This document shows positions 41,378-50,728 of a DNA stretch of 64,000 nt, piece by piece (the first letter of the stretch is position 1; each line of letters begins with the position of its first letter). The stretch lies in the NCBI GenBank assembly GCA_038228295.1, contig JBBRPH010000016.1, positions 1 through 64,000 of the forward strand, given 5' to 3'. Position numbers and translations under genes: made by a program. This stretch comes from JAICKM01 sp038228295. Lineage in GTDB: Bacteria; Chloroflexota; Chloroflexia; QHBQ01; JAICKM01. The notes under the pieces are model-generated. The model made no database searches and was not told the origin of the DNA. It saw only the letters and a program-made list of their open reading frames with translations.

Positions 41378-44312
41378 TCAGCATCCGCGCCAAAAACTGC
41401 CCGGTGTGGCTGGCCGCCACCTGGGCCACCTGCTCCGGCGTACCTTCGGCCACGATTTGGCCGCCGCCGTCGCCGCCTTCGGGGCCGAGGTCGATCAGCC
41501 AGTCAGCGGTCTTAATCACGTCGAGGTTGTGTTCGATCACCAGGATCGAGTTGCCGGCGTCGGTCAGTCGTTGCAGCACTTCGAGCAGGCGTTGCACGTC
41601 GCCGAAATGCAGGCCGGTGGTCGGCTCGTCGAGGATATAGATCGTCTTGCCGGTGGCGCGGCGCGAGAGTTCGGTCGCTAGTTTGACGCGCTGCGCTTCG
41701 CCGCCCGACAGGGTGGTGGCCGGCTGGCCCAGGTGGATATAGCCGAGGCCCACATCGTTCAGCGTCGCCAGTTTGTTGCGGATGGGGGGGATGTTCTCAA
41801 AGAAGGCCAGTGCTTCTTCTACCGTCATATTCAACACGTCGGCGATGGTCTTGCCTTTGTAGCGGATCTCCAGCGCTTCGCGATTGTAGCGCTGACCGTG
41901 GCACACTTCGCATGGCACATAGACGGCAGGCAGGAACTGCATCTCGATCTCGATGATGCCCTCGCCCCGGCAAGCTTCGCAGCGCCCGCCCTTGACGTTG
42001 AACGAAAAGCGCGCCCCGTTGTAGCCGCGCAGCTTAGCCTCCGGCACCTTCGCAAACGTCTCGCGAATGGCCGTAAACATCCCAGTATAGGTGGCGGGGT
42101 TGGAGCGCGGCGTGCGGCCAATCGGAGACTGATCGATCTCGATCACTTTATCCAGGCTTTCGATGCCCAGCACCTGCCCGTGGCTGCCGGAGCGCTCTTT
42201 GGAGCGATTCAGCTTGCGCGCCAATTCGCGGTACAGAATATCGGTGACGAGGGTAGACTTGCCGGAGCCGGACACCCCAGTGATGCAAACAAACATCCCC
42301 AGCGGGAAGCGCACGGTCAGGTTCTTCAGGTTGTTCTCGGTCGCGCCGCGCACTTCCAAGTAGGCACCGTTGCCGGGACGTCGAGTGGCCGGCACGGCAA
42401 TCTTGTCTACGCCGGCCAGGTAGCGCCCGGTGGCCGAGTTAGGATCGCGAGCGATCTGCGCCGGAGTGCCCTGCGCCACAATGCGTCCGCCGTGTTCGCC
42501 CGCACCGGGACCAATGTCCACGATCCAGTCGGCCACGCGCATTGTTTCTTCGTCGTGTTCAACCACCAGCAGCGTGTTGCCCAGGTCGCGCAGGCGCAGC
42601 AGCGTCTTAATCAGGCGGGCGTTATCGCGCTGGTGCAGGCCGATGGACGGCTCATCGAGGATATAGATGACCCCCATCAGGCTGGAGCCGATCTGCGTCG
42701 CCAATCGGATACGCTGGGCTTCACCGCCGGCCAGCGTCGCCGCCGTGCGGTCAATGGTCAGGTATTCCAGGCCCACGTCTTTGAGGAAGCCCAGCCGCGC
42801 GCAGATCTCTTTGAGGATCTGCACCGCGATCAGCGCCTCGCGCTCGCTCAAAACCGGGTGGCCGTTGCGACCCGGCGCGGCGGGGTCGTCGGCTAGCAGC
42901 AGCGCCCAGTCGAACGCCTTGCGGACCGACAGGCGACTCACATCCACGATGTTGCGGTCGCCCACCGTCACGCCCAGGCTCTCCGGCTTGAGCCGCTTGC
43001 CGTTGCAGGTGGGACAGGGACGGTTACTCATATAGTTTTCGAGTTCGCCCCGCACGCCGTCCGACGTACTCTCGCGGTGGCGGCGCTTGATCCAGGGGAT
43101 CACGCCCTCGAAGGTCGTGTCATAGATGCGCGTCTGGCCCGCCGTGGTCTTGTGCTTAACATGGATCGTCTTGTTGCCGGTGCCTTGCAGAATCAGGTCG
43201 CGCTGCTTGACGGTCAGATCCTTCCATGGCGTGGTCATGGTGAAGCCGTTGGTGTCGGCTAGTGCTTCTAACAGTTCCAGGTAGTAGCCTTCACCGGCCA
43301 GGATCGAGCGCGACCACACCCCTAGCGCGCCGTCAGCCAGGCTCAACTCGTCGTCACTCACCACCAGATCGGGATCGGGGTCGAGCATCGTGCCGAGGCC
43401 GGTACAGGTGGGGCACGCACCGTGCGGGCTGTTGAACGAGAAGGTGCGCGGCTCAATGGCGCCCAGACTGATGCCGCAGACGGCGCAGGCGGCGTGTTCG
43501 GAGTAGAGCGCTTCGTCGCCGTCTTGCACGGCCACCCGCACGGTGCCCTCGCCCAGCTTCAGCGCCGACTCGATGCTATCGGCCAGCCGGCTGCGGTCGG
43601 GGTCGGCCGACTCCACATGGAACGTGCTGCCCGGTGCGGCGACCCCGGCCCCGACTAGCACCGCTTGGGGAGCCGCCGCTTTGATCACCAGGCGGTCTAC
43701 CACCACTTCGACCGTGTGCATCTTGTAGCGGTCCAGGTCGGGCACCGCATCTAGGTCGTACACCGTGCCGTCCACCCGCGCGCGCACATAGCCCGCTTTG
43801 CGGATGTCTTCGAACACTTTGCTATGCTCGCCTTTGCGGTCTTTGATGATCGGGGCCAACACCATGATGCGCGACCCGGCGGGCAGCGCCTGCACCGTGT
43901 CTACGATTTGGGTGGCCGATTGTGGTTGGATCTCGCGCCCGCAGTTGGGGCAATGGGGATGGCCGACGCGGGCGAACAGCAGCCGCAGGTAGTCGTAAAT
44001 CTCGGTGATCGTGCCGACGGTGGAGCGAGGGTTGCGGCTGGCCCCTTTCTGGTCAATCGAGATCGCCGGCGAGAGGCCGTCAATGGTGTCCACGTCGGGT
44101 TTATCCATCTGGCCCAAGAACTGCCGCGCATAGGCCGACAGCGACTCGACATAGCGCCGCTGCCCCTCGGCATAAATCGTATCAAACGCCAGCGACGACT
44201 TGCCCGACCCCGACAACCCGGTAATCACCACCAGCTTATCGCGCGGCAGTTCGACATCAATATTCTTCAGGTTATGGGCCCGCGCACCACGCACAATAAT
44301 CTTGTCCGACAC
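41370..44312 (-). CDS. uvrA: Excinuclease ABC subunit A
   Basis: 980 aa. Damage-recognition ATPase of nucleotide excision repair. First ATP site GLSGSGKSSLAFDTIYAEG with QFLGQMDKPDVD; second site GVSGSGKSTLVTDIL. Signatures LAGGEAQRIRLA and LSGGEAQRVKLA, Walker B YILDEPSIGLHQRD and YILDEPTTGLHFGD. Zinc modules CAVC...CPTC and CEAC...CEVC. The start is the GTG giving VSDKIIVRGARAHNLKN, the conserved N-terminus; the longer frame to 44492 crosses the promoter. Preceded by a strong promoter with a LexA-type box. Confidence 0.97.
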   Translation of the reverse strand: MSDKIIVRGARAHNLKNIDVELPRDKLVVITGLSGSGKSSLAFDTIYAEGQRRYVESLSAYARQFLGQMDKPDVDTIDGLSPAISIDQKGASRNPRSTVGTITEIYDYLRLLFARVGHPHCPNCGREIQPQSATQIVDTVQALPAGSRIMVLAPIIKDRKGEHSKVFEDIRKAGYVRARVDGTVYDLDAVPDLDRYKMHTVEVVVDRLVIKAAAPQAVLVGAGVAAPGSTFHVESADPDRSRLADSIESALKLGEGTVRVAVQDGDEALYSEHAACAVCGISLGAIEPRTFSFNSPHGACPTCTGLGTMLDPDPDLVVSDDELSLADGALGVWSRSILAGEGYYLELLEALADTNGFTMTTPWKDLTVKQRDLILQGTGNKTIHVKHKTTAGQTRIYDTTFEGVIPWIKRRHRESTSDGVRGELENYMSNRPCPTCNGKRLKPESLGVTVGDRNIVDVSRLSVRKAFDWALLLADDPAAPGRNGHPVLSEREALIAVQILKEICARLGFLKDVGLEYLTIDRTAATLAGGEAQRIRLATQIGSSLMGVIYILDEPSIGLHQRDNARLIKTLLRLRDLGNTLLVVEHDEETMRVADWIVDIGPGAGEHGGRIVAQGTPAQIARDPNSATGRYLAGVDKIAVPATRRPGNGAYLEVRGATENNLKNLTVRFPLGMFVCITGVSGSGKSTLVTDILYRELARKLNRSKERSGSHGQVLGIESLDKVIEIDQSPIGRTPRSNPATYTGMFTAIRETFAKVPEAKLRGYNGARFSFNVKGGRCEACRGEGIIEIEMQFLPAVYVPCEVCHGQRYNREALEIRYKGKTIADVLNMTVEEALAFFENIPPIRNKLATLNDVGLGYIHLGQPATTLSGGEAQRVKLATELSRRATGKTIYILDEPTTGLHFGDVQRLLEVLQRLTDAGNSILVIEHNLDVIKTADWLIDLGPEGGDGGGQIVAEGTPEQVAQVAASHTGQFLARMLTA

Positions 44313-44366
44313 AGCTCTAGTCTCCAACAAAAGAGCCGGCCCACCGGCCCGGCCCATCCTACACAC

Positions 44367-44378
44367 GAACGAGTGTTC
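44367..44378 (-). promoter_or_regulatory. LexA-type SOS box
   Basis: GAACGAGTGTTC fits GAAC-N4-GTTC, the Gram-positive/actinobacterial LexA consensus, and is preceded by C as in CGAAC. It sits just downstream of the uvrA -10, over the expected transcription start, ideal for repression. LexA itself is not in the window. Confidence 0.75.
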
Positions 44379-44382
44379 TATA

Positions 44383-44411
44383 ATTATAGCAGAGGTCCAG
44401 GAGAGAGTCAA
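44383..44411 (-). promoter_or_regulatory. uvrA promoter
   Basis: On the minus strand TTGACT (44406-44411), 17 bp, TATAAT (44383-44388). Confidence 0.85.
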
Positions 44412-44697
44412 TAAGTCCTCCGACCGAGATCCGGCTCCCGACCTCCGAGTATACCATATAGCTAACGCGCCGCCGGATCTCTCGTCTTTCAAGAAACAGG
44501 GGAACTCTAAAAGGGGTGGTCGGTGCGGGTACGGGCCATGTTACGGAGCCTTCCAGCCAAGCGCGCAGCCTATTATGCCTACCAGAACACCGATTTAGCG
44601 TCACAGTGCCCCACAGTGCCCCAATGTAAGCATGGACCTGAAAGCGGAAAATTACTCGGCTACAACCGACAAAATCTACGCTTCATGTTGTGCGAGA
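44412..44697. other. Gene-free, lower-GC spacer
   Basis: Between uvrA's promoter and the end of the DUF1801 gene. No supported ORF, RNA or terminator. GC is visibly lower than the surrounding genes, continuing the composition of the DUF1801 gene. Confidence 0.4.
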
Positions 44698-45090
44698 TCA
44701 TGCTTGTTTCTTGCGTGCTTTTGCCGCAGCCTTATTGTGATTCTCGGTAACTCTAAACTGAACAATCTTGCTTATTAAGTCTAGCGGCAAGGGCTGACTA
44801 GTGGGGAATTTTACCGCGCCTTTTGTATGCTCATAGCCTGCTAATTCATCCTGAAATGCCGCAATTCCGCTTGCTGTAGGATAAAACCCAATGTGATTCT
44901 TAAGCGCGGCAAAATAGACTAAATTCCCGTGCAGCGCGAATGCGGGCATTTGATAGCTGATACACTCCACTGCATCAGGCGCAGCAGCTTGGATGGTCGA
45001 GCGTACTCTTGCCAGGAGTGCTTGGATGTCTTCAGGAAAGCCGGCAATATACTCGTCAATTGAACGGAAGCCTGCTTTGGGGTGTTCCAT
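44698..45090 (-). CDS. DUF1801 (YdhG-like) protein
   Basis: 130 aa. Typical DUF1801 sequence: FRSIDEYIAGFPEDIQALLARVR, CISYQMPAFALHGNLVYFAALKNHIGFYPT, KGAVKFPTSQPLPLDLI. These small proteins share the fold of frataxin-like iron chaperones; function is poorly known. The start is the ATG with TTAGGAGAGAG upstream. Base composition is lower in GC than the neighbours, suggesting later acquisition. Confidence 0.88.
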   Translation of the reverse strand: MEHPKAGFRSIDEYIAGFPEDIQALLARVRSTIQAAAPDAVECISYQMPAFALHGNLVYFAALKNHIGFYPTASGIAAFQDELAGYEHTKGAVKFPTSQPLPLDLISKIVQFRVTENHNKAAAKARKKQA

Positions 45091-45245
45091 GAGCGTTCTC
45101 TCTCCTAACTTACAGCACCTGCACACTCTTCAGTGGTGTCGTTGTCGAGGATGTGCGCGCTGCGCTTAGAATGACAGATTTTCTCTCAGTCGGCGCAAGT
45201 AGACTCCGTAGTGGTAGCGGCGAATGGCCTTGCCCCGTGTCCCTC

Positions 45246-46343
45246 TCACACCACGAACCGGCCGGCGTCGTAGAACGCCTGCCCGTCGGCAGTGATGCGC
45301 CCGGCGTGCATATCGGAGACCATGTCCCAGTGGATGGCCGATTGGTTAGTGCCACCGGTCGCGGGGTAGCTCTGGCCCAGCGCGCAGTGCAGTGTGCCCG
45401 CCATTTTCTCGTCAAACAGCACATTGCGCGTGAAGCGGTCCACGCCGGGATTAGTGCCCAGCGCGAACTCGCCCAGGCGGCGCGCGCCGGGGTCGGTCGC
45501 GAGCATGGCGGTAAGGAACTCATGGCCCTGGCCCGCCTCATGCCGCACCACCTGCCCCTCCTCAAACCAAAGGGTCACGCCTTCGACAGCAGTGCCGTGA
45601 TAGATGCCGGGATAGGTGAAGCCGATACGGCCGCGCACGCTGTCCTCGACCGGGCCGGTGTAAATCTCGCCCGACGGGAAGTTGTTGTGGCCGTCCGAGT
45701 TGATGAATATCCGCCCACCGATGCCCAGCGTCAGGTCAATAGAGGGGCTTTCGACGTGCAGTGTCTGTTTATCGCGTAGCCAATCCACTAGATACTGCTG
45801 CATTGTATGCAGTTCCTGCCAGGCCGCCACCGGATCAGGCCGGTCGAGCATACAGGCGCGAAACACAAAGTCTTCATAGGCGCTCAGGCTGAGGCCGGCG
45901 TCGTGAGCATAGGCTTCGGTGGGAAACTGCGTGCTCGCGGTCGGACGGCCCTGCTGCATCCACAGCATTCCCTGACTGTAGCGCCCCGCCCCGGCCTGAC
46001 GTAAGGTGAGGCGGCGCGGGTCCACCCCGGCTCCGGCCAGCGTATTGGCCTCGGCGCGGATCGACAGCATCGCATCAAACGAGTCCCATTGGATGCGCTG
46101 GAACGGCGAGCTATACTGCAATTGGTCCTCGTTGCCCAGTTCCAATAGTAGCTCGGTCAACTCCGGTAGGGCCACCTGCACGGTCGGGAACGCACCCGCC
46201 GCCAACACTTCGCGGTACACTGCCGCGATCAAGGGGCGGGCCGGCGGCATACTGCTGATGCAAACTTGCCAACCCGGCTGCACGCCGAGCGAGTAATGCA
46301 CCAACACCTCAGCCATTTTTGCCACGCGGGGGTCGGTGAGCAT
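45246..46343 (-). CDS. M29-family aminopeptidase
   Basis: 365 aa. Matches the thermophilic aminopeptidase family (AmpS/PepS/aminopeptidase T): N-terminal LVHYSLGVQPGWQVCISS, metal-site region NFPSGEIYTGP, EGVTLWFEEGQVV, GEFALGTNPGVDRFTRNVLFDEKMAGT and AIHWDMVSDM with the His/Asp ligands. Slightly shorter than the usual 400-410. Cytoplasmic, no signal peptide. GGAGG precedes the ATG. Confidence 0.92.
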   Translation of the reverse strand: MLTDPRVAKMAEVLVHYSLGVQPGWQVCISSMPPARPLIAAVYREVLAAGAFPTVQVALPELTELLLELGNEDQLQYSSPFQRIQWDSFDAMLSIRAEANTLAGAGVDPRRLTLRQAGAGRYSQGMLWMQQGRPTASTQFPTEAYAHDAGLSLSAYEDFVFRACMLDRPDPVAAWQELHTMQQYLVDWLRDKQTLHVESPSIDLTLGIGGRIFINSDGHNNFPSGEIYTGPVEDSVRGRIGFTYPGIYHGTAVEGVTLWFEEGQVVRHEAGQGHEFLTAMLATDPGARRLGEFALGTNPGVDRFTRNVLFDEKMAGTLHCALGQSYPATGGTNQSAIHWDMVSDMHAGRITADGQAFYDAGRFVV

Positions 46344-46494
46344 GGGAGCCTCCTGCTTGCGAAATGCGGATTGCGGTGGTGAATTATGCCTTGCCTATTG
46401 TGCAACAGCGCACTATCTGCTACTATTATGCAGCACCCGTCGCCAATCTGCAATCCGCCCAGCGCCTATCGCATTCCGGCGGCCCATTTCGCGT

Positions 46495-46500
46495 TATAAT
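46495..46500 (+). promoter_or_regulatory. -10 box of the FHA-VanW cluster
   Basis: Perfect TATAAT, 35 bases before the first gene of the cluster. No good -35. Confidence 0.5.
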
Positions 46501-46535
46501 AAGGGAGCGCAGCAACAGCTACAAGGGAAGTAGGG

Positions 46536-47300
46536 ATGAACGCTTTACAGCAGTTTGAAAACTTCATGGAACGGATGCTGGAGGGATCGTTTACGCGGCT
46601 CTTTCGCAGCAGCGTCCAGCCGGCCGAAGTGGCCCGGCGCATCGAGCGGGCGATGGAGCATAACGTGACGGTCAGCATTGGGCACCAATATGCACCCAAT
46701 GCCTTTCAGGTGCGGCTGCACCCAGAGGATTACAAAGCCTTCGAGCCATACCGCCCGCGTCTAGAACGCGAGATGGCCGCCTTTGTGCGCGAAACGGCGG
46801 GCGAGCGGGGGTGGGAACTGCTGTCCGCGCCACACGTCGCCATCAACTCTAACGGTGACCTGCCGCGCCACGGTATCGAGGTGGAGGCGCGGCTGGTGGA
46901 TCAGCCCGACCGGACGGCAGTGGAGGCGGATGCGGGTGCCTACCAGCCGACCGTGGCGATGCCTATTCAACGTCAGGCGGTGCGGCCGGCCCAGCCCCGC
47001 CAGCCGATCGTCCCGCCCGCCCAGGCGCCGGCTACGCTACGCTTGCCGAACGGGAGCGCTGTGCAAGTGGGTACGCCGCTGTTCGGCCTGGGCCGCGAAC
47101 TCGATAACGATCTCGTGATCGAAGACAGCCGAGTGTCGCGCCACCACGCGCAACTTGTGTACGCGCATAACCACTATGCCGTACGCGATCTAACCAGCAC
47201 CAACGGCACTTTCGTCAACGGTCGGCCCATCGGTACGGCGGTCCTTAACACCGGCGACCGCATCTCGTTGGGCGGCTACGAAGTGCAGATTACGCTGTAA
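46536..47300 (+). CDS. FhaA-like protein (DUF3662 plus FHA)
   Basis: 254 aa. N-terminal DUF3662/FhaA_N domain (1-115; FENFMERMLEGSFTRLFRS, VQPAEVARRIERAMEHN, APNAFQVRLHPEDY), Pro-rich linker, C-terminal FHA domain (about 168-254; GRELDNDLVIEDSRVSRHHA, DLTSTNGTFVNGRPI) that binds phosphothreonine. In actinobacteria FhaA partners PknB and cell-wall proteins. Here the neighbours are a second FHA protein and a VanW protein, hinting at an envelope role; no kinase is adjacent. Confidence 0.9.
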   Translation: MNALQQFENFMERMLEGSFTRLFRSSVQPAEVARRIERAMEHNVTVSIGHQYAPNAFQVRLHPEDYKAFEPYRPRLEREMAAFVRETAGERGWELLSAPHVAINSNGDLPRHGIEVEARLVDQPDRTAVEADAGAYQPTVAMPIQRQAVRPAQPRQPIVPPAQAPATLRLPNGSAVQVGTPLFGLGRELDNDLVIEDSRVSRHHAQLVYAHNHYAVRDLTSTNGTFVNGRPIGTAVLNTGDRISLGGYEVQITL

Positions 47301-47316
47301 GCGAGTATATAAACCT

Positions 47317-47781
47317 ATGGACCTCACCGGGATCACCAATCTACCTTTCGACATCGTAGTGTTTTTGCTACGCTTGGCGTTCGTCTTCCTGCTCTACTTC
47401 TTCCTCTTCCAGGTCGTGCGTGCCCTCACGCGCGACCTACGCGAGGTGCGTCCGGCGGAAGCGGCCCCCAGCCCCTACGGGCGGGCGGTGATCGTCCATC
47501 CCGGCAGCACGGGCATGGCTCCCGGCGCCACTTTCGCGCTGGAGCCGATCACCAGCATCGGGCGCAAGCCGACCAACACGATTGTGCTGGAAGACAACTT
47601 TATCTCCGGTGAACACGCACTACTCACCTGGCGTGATGGGCGCTGGTGGGCCGAGGATTACCGCAGCACCAACGGCACGCTGCTCAACGGCGCGGAATTG
47701 ACCAAGCCCACGCCGATGATGGATACCGACGTGCTAACCGTGGGCGGGGTGCAGCTTAAACTCGCCCGGCCATCGGCTTGA
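47317..47781 (+). CDS. Membrane-anchored FHA protein (FhaB-like)
   Basis: 154 aa. One N-terminal helix (about 12-34, IVVFLLRLAFVFLLYFFLF), then an FHA domain (about 75-152; SIGRKPTNTIVLEDNFISGEHA, DYRSTNGTLLNGAEL). Layout equals actinobacterial FhaB/FipA. Starts 16 bp after the FhaA-like gene; its stop overlaps the next start (TTGA). Confidence 0.88.
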   Translation: MDLTGITNLPFDIVVFLLRLAFVFLLYFFLFQVVRALTRDLREVRPAEAAPSPYGRAVIVHPGSTGMAPGATFALEPITSIGRKPTNTIVLEDNFISGEHALLTWRDGRWWAEDYRSTNGTLLNGAELTKPTPMMDTDVLTVGGVQLKLARPSA

Positions 47782-48311
47782 TCGCACGCTTGGCGGCCTG
47801 CCGAACCATGGCCCAGGCTTTGCTCCTGTGTGTGCTGGCATGGGCTTTAGCGGGGCCCGCGATAGGCGTCGCCGCCCCGCTCCAGGTGCGGATCATCCAG
47901 CCGGCGGCCGGGGCCACCGTAGACGCGGCGACCGTAGCGATCCAGTTGAGTGTGGACGGGGCGGCGCCGGTAGCGGGCGCGACTCAGTGGACGGGCGGCG
48001 GCGGCTTTCATGTGCGGATCGATGATCAGGATGTGGTGCAAACGCGCGAACTGCGCTTCGTCCTGATGGCCCTTGCACCCGGTCCGCACCATCTGCGTGT
48101 GACGCTCGAAGATTACGCCGGGGGGCCGGTAGCCCCGGCAGAAGTCGCCTTCACTGCACAGGGTCGGGCTACACCGGCCGGTAGCACCTGGGCGTTGGCG
48201 GCGCCCGTCGCGCTAGTCGCTGTGTTGCTGATGGGCGGCCTGCTGATCGGCTGGCTGCGTTGGGTACGACCGCAACAGGCCGAACCGCTGTATGATGAAC
48301 GCGATTCGTGA
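47778..48311 (+). CDS. Exported Ig-like protein with C-terminal anchor
   Basis: 177 aa from the TTG in the TTGA overlap; ATG 47808 is an alternative. Signal-like N-terminus (MAQALLLCVLAWALAGPA), a beta-sandwich domain (about 35-135; PLQVRIIQPAAGATV, LMALAPGPHHLRVTLEDYAG) and a C-terminal transmembrane helix (about 142-165). Function unknown; part of the FHA-VanW cluster. Confidence 0.7.
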   Translation: MIARLAACRTMAQALLLCVLAWALAGPAIGVAAPLQVRIIQPAAGATVDAATVAIQLSVDGAAPVAGATQWTGGGGFHVRIDDQDVVQTRELRFVLMALAPGPHHLRVTLEDYAGGPVAPAEVAFTAQGRATPAGSTWALAAPVALVAVLLMGGLLIGWLRWVRPQQAEPLYDERDS

Positions 48312-48335
48312 AACATAAAACGTATTATGCGTTCT
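48309..48335. repeat. Heptamer-type sequence over the Ig-protein stop
   Basis: GTGAAACATAAAACGTATTATG, with the TGA stop inside the first GTGAAAC unit. Degenerate members of the same family as at uvrA. Confidence 0.5.
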
Positions 48336-48445
48336 ATATCGTGTAATATATCGTGTACTATTTATTGAATACTTGCCTATCCCGTTCACGTTATGCCCAA
48401 TTTAGTTTACGCGGCACGCAGCATACCTAACCGAAAGAGCACCCC

Positions 48446-50728
48446 ATGAGCAGACCACCCGCCAACGCCTACCCGTCCGACGACGGATCCGACGCCCAAC
48501 GCTCGGGCTACATTCCGCGTGTGCCACGTACCGACGACGCACCCGACACGCCACTCCCGCCGGGCGGTGCTGCTGCGCCCTATGCGCAGGGCGCGGTGCC
48601 GCCGTGGGAGGATCGCCCCACTACAGCCATGCCGACTCAAGGGAGCGGCGCGGTACCGCCCACCGGCGCGCCGCCCGCAGTACCGGGCGTAATCGAGTAC
48701 CGGCCCGCCGACCGGCACGCGCCTCGCACCCCCGCCCCCGGCTACCGCCCACCCGATGCGGCGGTGCCTCCCGTACAGTATGTACAGCCGGCGCCGCGCC
48801 CGGCCGCGCCGCCCAGCCGCGCGCCGACCGCCGCGCCGGCCGCATTGCCGGCACCGGTCTACGACCCCACCCGCGCGCAAGTCGCGGCGGTGCCGGCCGG
48901 GCGCGGTGGGCGCCGCCGCGGGGCGCTGCTTGGCGTGCTGGCCGGATTGCTGGTGCTGGCCGGTATCGGCCTATTCGCCGCCGCCGGCTGGTATGAGCAG
49001 CAGTACGCGGGCCGAATGTTCCCCGGCGTGCGCGTCTACGGCGTAGACTTAGGCGGCAAAAGCACTGATGAGGCGCGCGTCTTGCTCGAAAATCGTGTCG
49101 CCGGGTTCGCCCAACAGCCGCTCGATCTGGTGTGGACCGATCAGCACTGGAACCCGCAGCCTGGTCAACTGGGGATGCAGGTCAATCTGGATCGCACGCT
49201 CGATAATGCCTACAAGGTAGGGCGCAACGGCGGCCTGCTCAATGTATGGCGCGACCGCTGGGATGTCGCCAATGAAGGCCGTGTAGTGCCGCTCTCAGTG
49301 ATCCTCGACGAAAGCAAACTACAAGACTATTTGCAAAGTCAGATCGCCCCCAAGATCAATCAGGATCTACTGGAAGGCGATGTTTGGCTGCAAGGTGAGC
49401 AGGTCAAGAGCAGCCCGGCACAAGAGGGCCACACCTTGCAAGTCTACCCGGCACTGCAAACCATCCGCGACAGCCTGGCGCGCATGGCAAGTAACAACCG
49501 CATCGAATTACCGGTCACCATCAGCAAGCCTATCGTACCGCAGACCGAACTGGACGCGACCGCGCACCAACTGCAAATCATGCTCGCCGGCCCGCTGGTG
49601 GCACGGCAAGGCAGCAAGCAATTCTCGGTTGATGCGCGCAAAATTTCGCAAAAGCTGCTGCTGCTCAAGCGCAACGCCGACCCCACCGCCGCCAAGCACT
49701 TTGAGGTCGCCTTCCAAGAAGATAATCTGAAAGCCGCTGTCGCCGACTGGGCTGACCAGATTGATACCGCCCCGCAAAACGCCCGGTTCGCCTGGAATAA
49801 CGGCCAGGTGCAAGTAACCAAAGAGAGCCAAGACGGCATCAAGGTGGATCAGACAAAGGCGATTACCGCAGTCAAAGCGGCGCTCGCCACGCCCGACAAG
49901 CGCACGGTAGATCTGCCGACCAACAGCGCGCCGCCCAAAGTATCCAGCAAAGATATCGGCGCGTTGGGTATTAAGGAGCTGATCGGCACCGGCAACACTT
50001 CGTTCAAAGGATCAACCGCCGAACGGGCAACCAATATCAAGATCGCGGCGGGCTACCTCGACGGCGTGGTGGTGCCGCCGGGCGACACCTTCTCCTTCCT
50101 CGATGCGGTTGCGCCGATTACGTTGGATCGCGGCTACGTGGAGGGCTATGTCATCGCCGCCGAGCGCACCCAGCGCGGCGTGGGCGGCGGGGTGTGCCAG
50201 GTCTCGACCACGGTCTTCCGTGCGGCCTTCTGGAGCGCCCTACAGATCAGTGAGCGCCACCAGCACGCTTACCGTGTCAGTTGGTATGAGAGCAAAGGCG
50301 AGCCGGTCGGCTTCGACGCGGCGGTGTTTGATCCCGGCGTAGACTTCAAGTTCGTCAACAACACGCCCGGCTTCCTGCTGGTGCAAAGCGTGCTCACCGG
50401 CGACGAGCTTAACGTCAACTTTTACGGCACCAAGATCGCCGATGAGGTGAAGCTGGTCGGGCCGAAGATCGAAAATCAACTGAATCCGCCGCAAGACATC
50501 TACCAACTCGACCCGACGCTGCCCGCCGGCACCACAAAGCAGGTGGAGACAGCGCACAAGGGACTGGATACCACGATCACCCGCCAAATTTACAAGGGAG
50601 GCCAACTGGTCAGCGAAGATCCGTTCTTCAGCCGCTTCGAAGCCTGGCCCAACTGGTTTATGGTCGCGCCCGGTGTGTCAACACCCTACCCGCCGCGCCC
50701 ACCGGCCACGCTGCAAGCGCCGCCATGA
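48446..50728 (+). CDS. VanW-family envelope protein
   Basis: 760 aa. A long disordered Pro-rich cytoplasmic N-terminus (1-150), one transmembrane helix (about 155-180, GALLGVLAGLLVLAGIGLFAAAGWY region), two repeats of a peptidoglycan-binding-like domain (about 190-510), then the VanW domain (about 525-655; NIKIAAGYLDGVVVPPGDTFSF, RGVGGGVCQVSTTVFRAAFWS). The GVCQVSTT segment is the family hallmark. VanW occurs in some vancomycin-resistance clusters, but its own function is unknown. No resistance genes nearby. GTATAC-type promoter not resolved. Confidence 0.9.
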   Translation: MSRPPANAYPSDDGSDAQRSGYIPRVPRTDDAPDTPLPPGGAAAPYAQGAVPPWEDRPTTAMPTQGSGAVPPTGAPPAVPGVIEYRPADRHAPRTPAPGYRPPDAAVPPVQYVQPAPRPAAPPSRAPTAAPAALPAPVYDPTRAQVAAVPAGRGGRRRGALLGVLAGLLVLAGIGLFAAAGWYEQQYAGRMFPGVRVYGVDLGGKSTDEARVLLENRVAGFAQQPLDLVWTDQHWNPQPGQLGMQVNLDRTLDNAYKVGRNGGLLNVWRDRWDVANEGRVVPLSVILDESKLQDYLQSQIAPKINQDLLEGDVWLQGEQVKSSPAQEGHTLQVYPALQTIRDSLARMASNNRIELPVTISKPIVPQTELDATAHQLQIMLAGPLVARQGSKQFSVDARKISQKLLLLKRNADPTAAKHFEVAFQEDNLKAAVADWADQIDTAPQNARFAWNNGQVQVTKESQDGIKVDQTKAITAVKAALATPDKRTVDLPTNSAPPKVSSKDIGALGIKELIGTGNTSFKGSTAERATNIKIAAGYLDGVVVPPGDTFSFLDAVAPITLDRGYVEGYVIAAERTQRGVGGGVCQVSTTVFRAAFWSALQISERHQHAYRVSWYESKGEPVGFDAAVFDPGVDFKFVNNTPGFLLVQSVLTGDELNVNFYGTKIADEVKLVGPKIENQLNPPQDIYQLDPTLPAGTTKQVETAHKGLDTTITRQIYKGGQLVSEDPFFSRFEAWPNWFMVAPGVSTPYPPRPPATLQAPP

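Noticed and set aside
44523..44750. 75-codon plus-strand frame in the uvrA-DUF1801 spacer
   Set aside because: No Shine-Dalgarno, odd composition and overlap with the end of the DUF1801 gene.
48446..50728. Vancomycin-resistance locus
   Set aside because: VanW alone is not a resistance marker; no vanH, vanA or vanX type genes are present.
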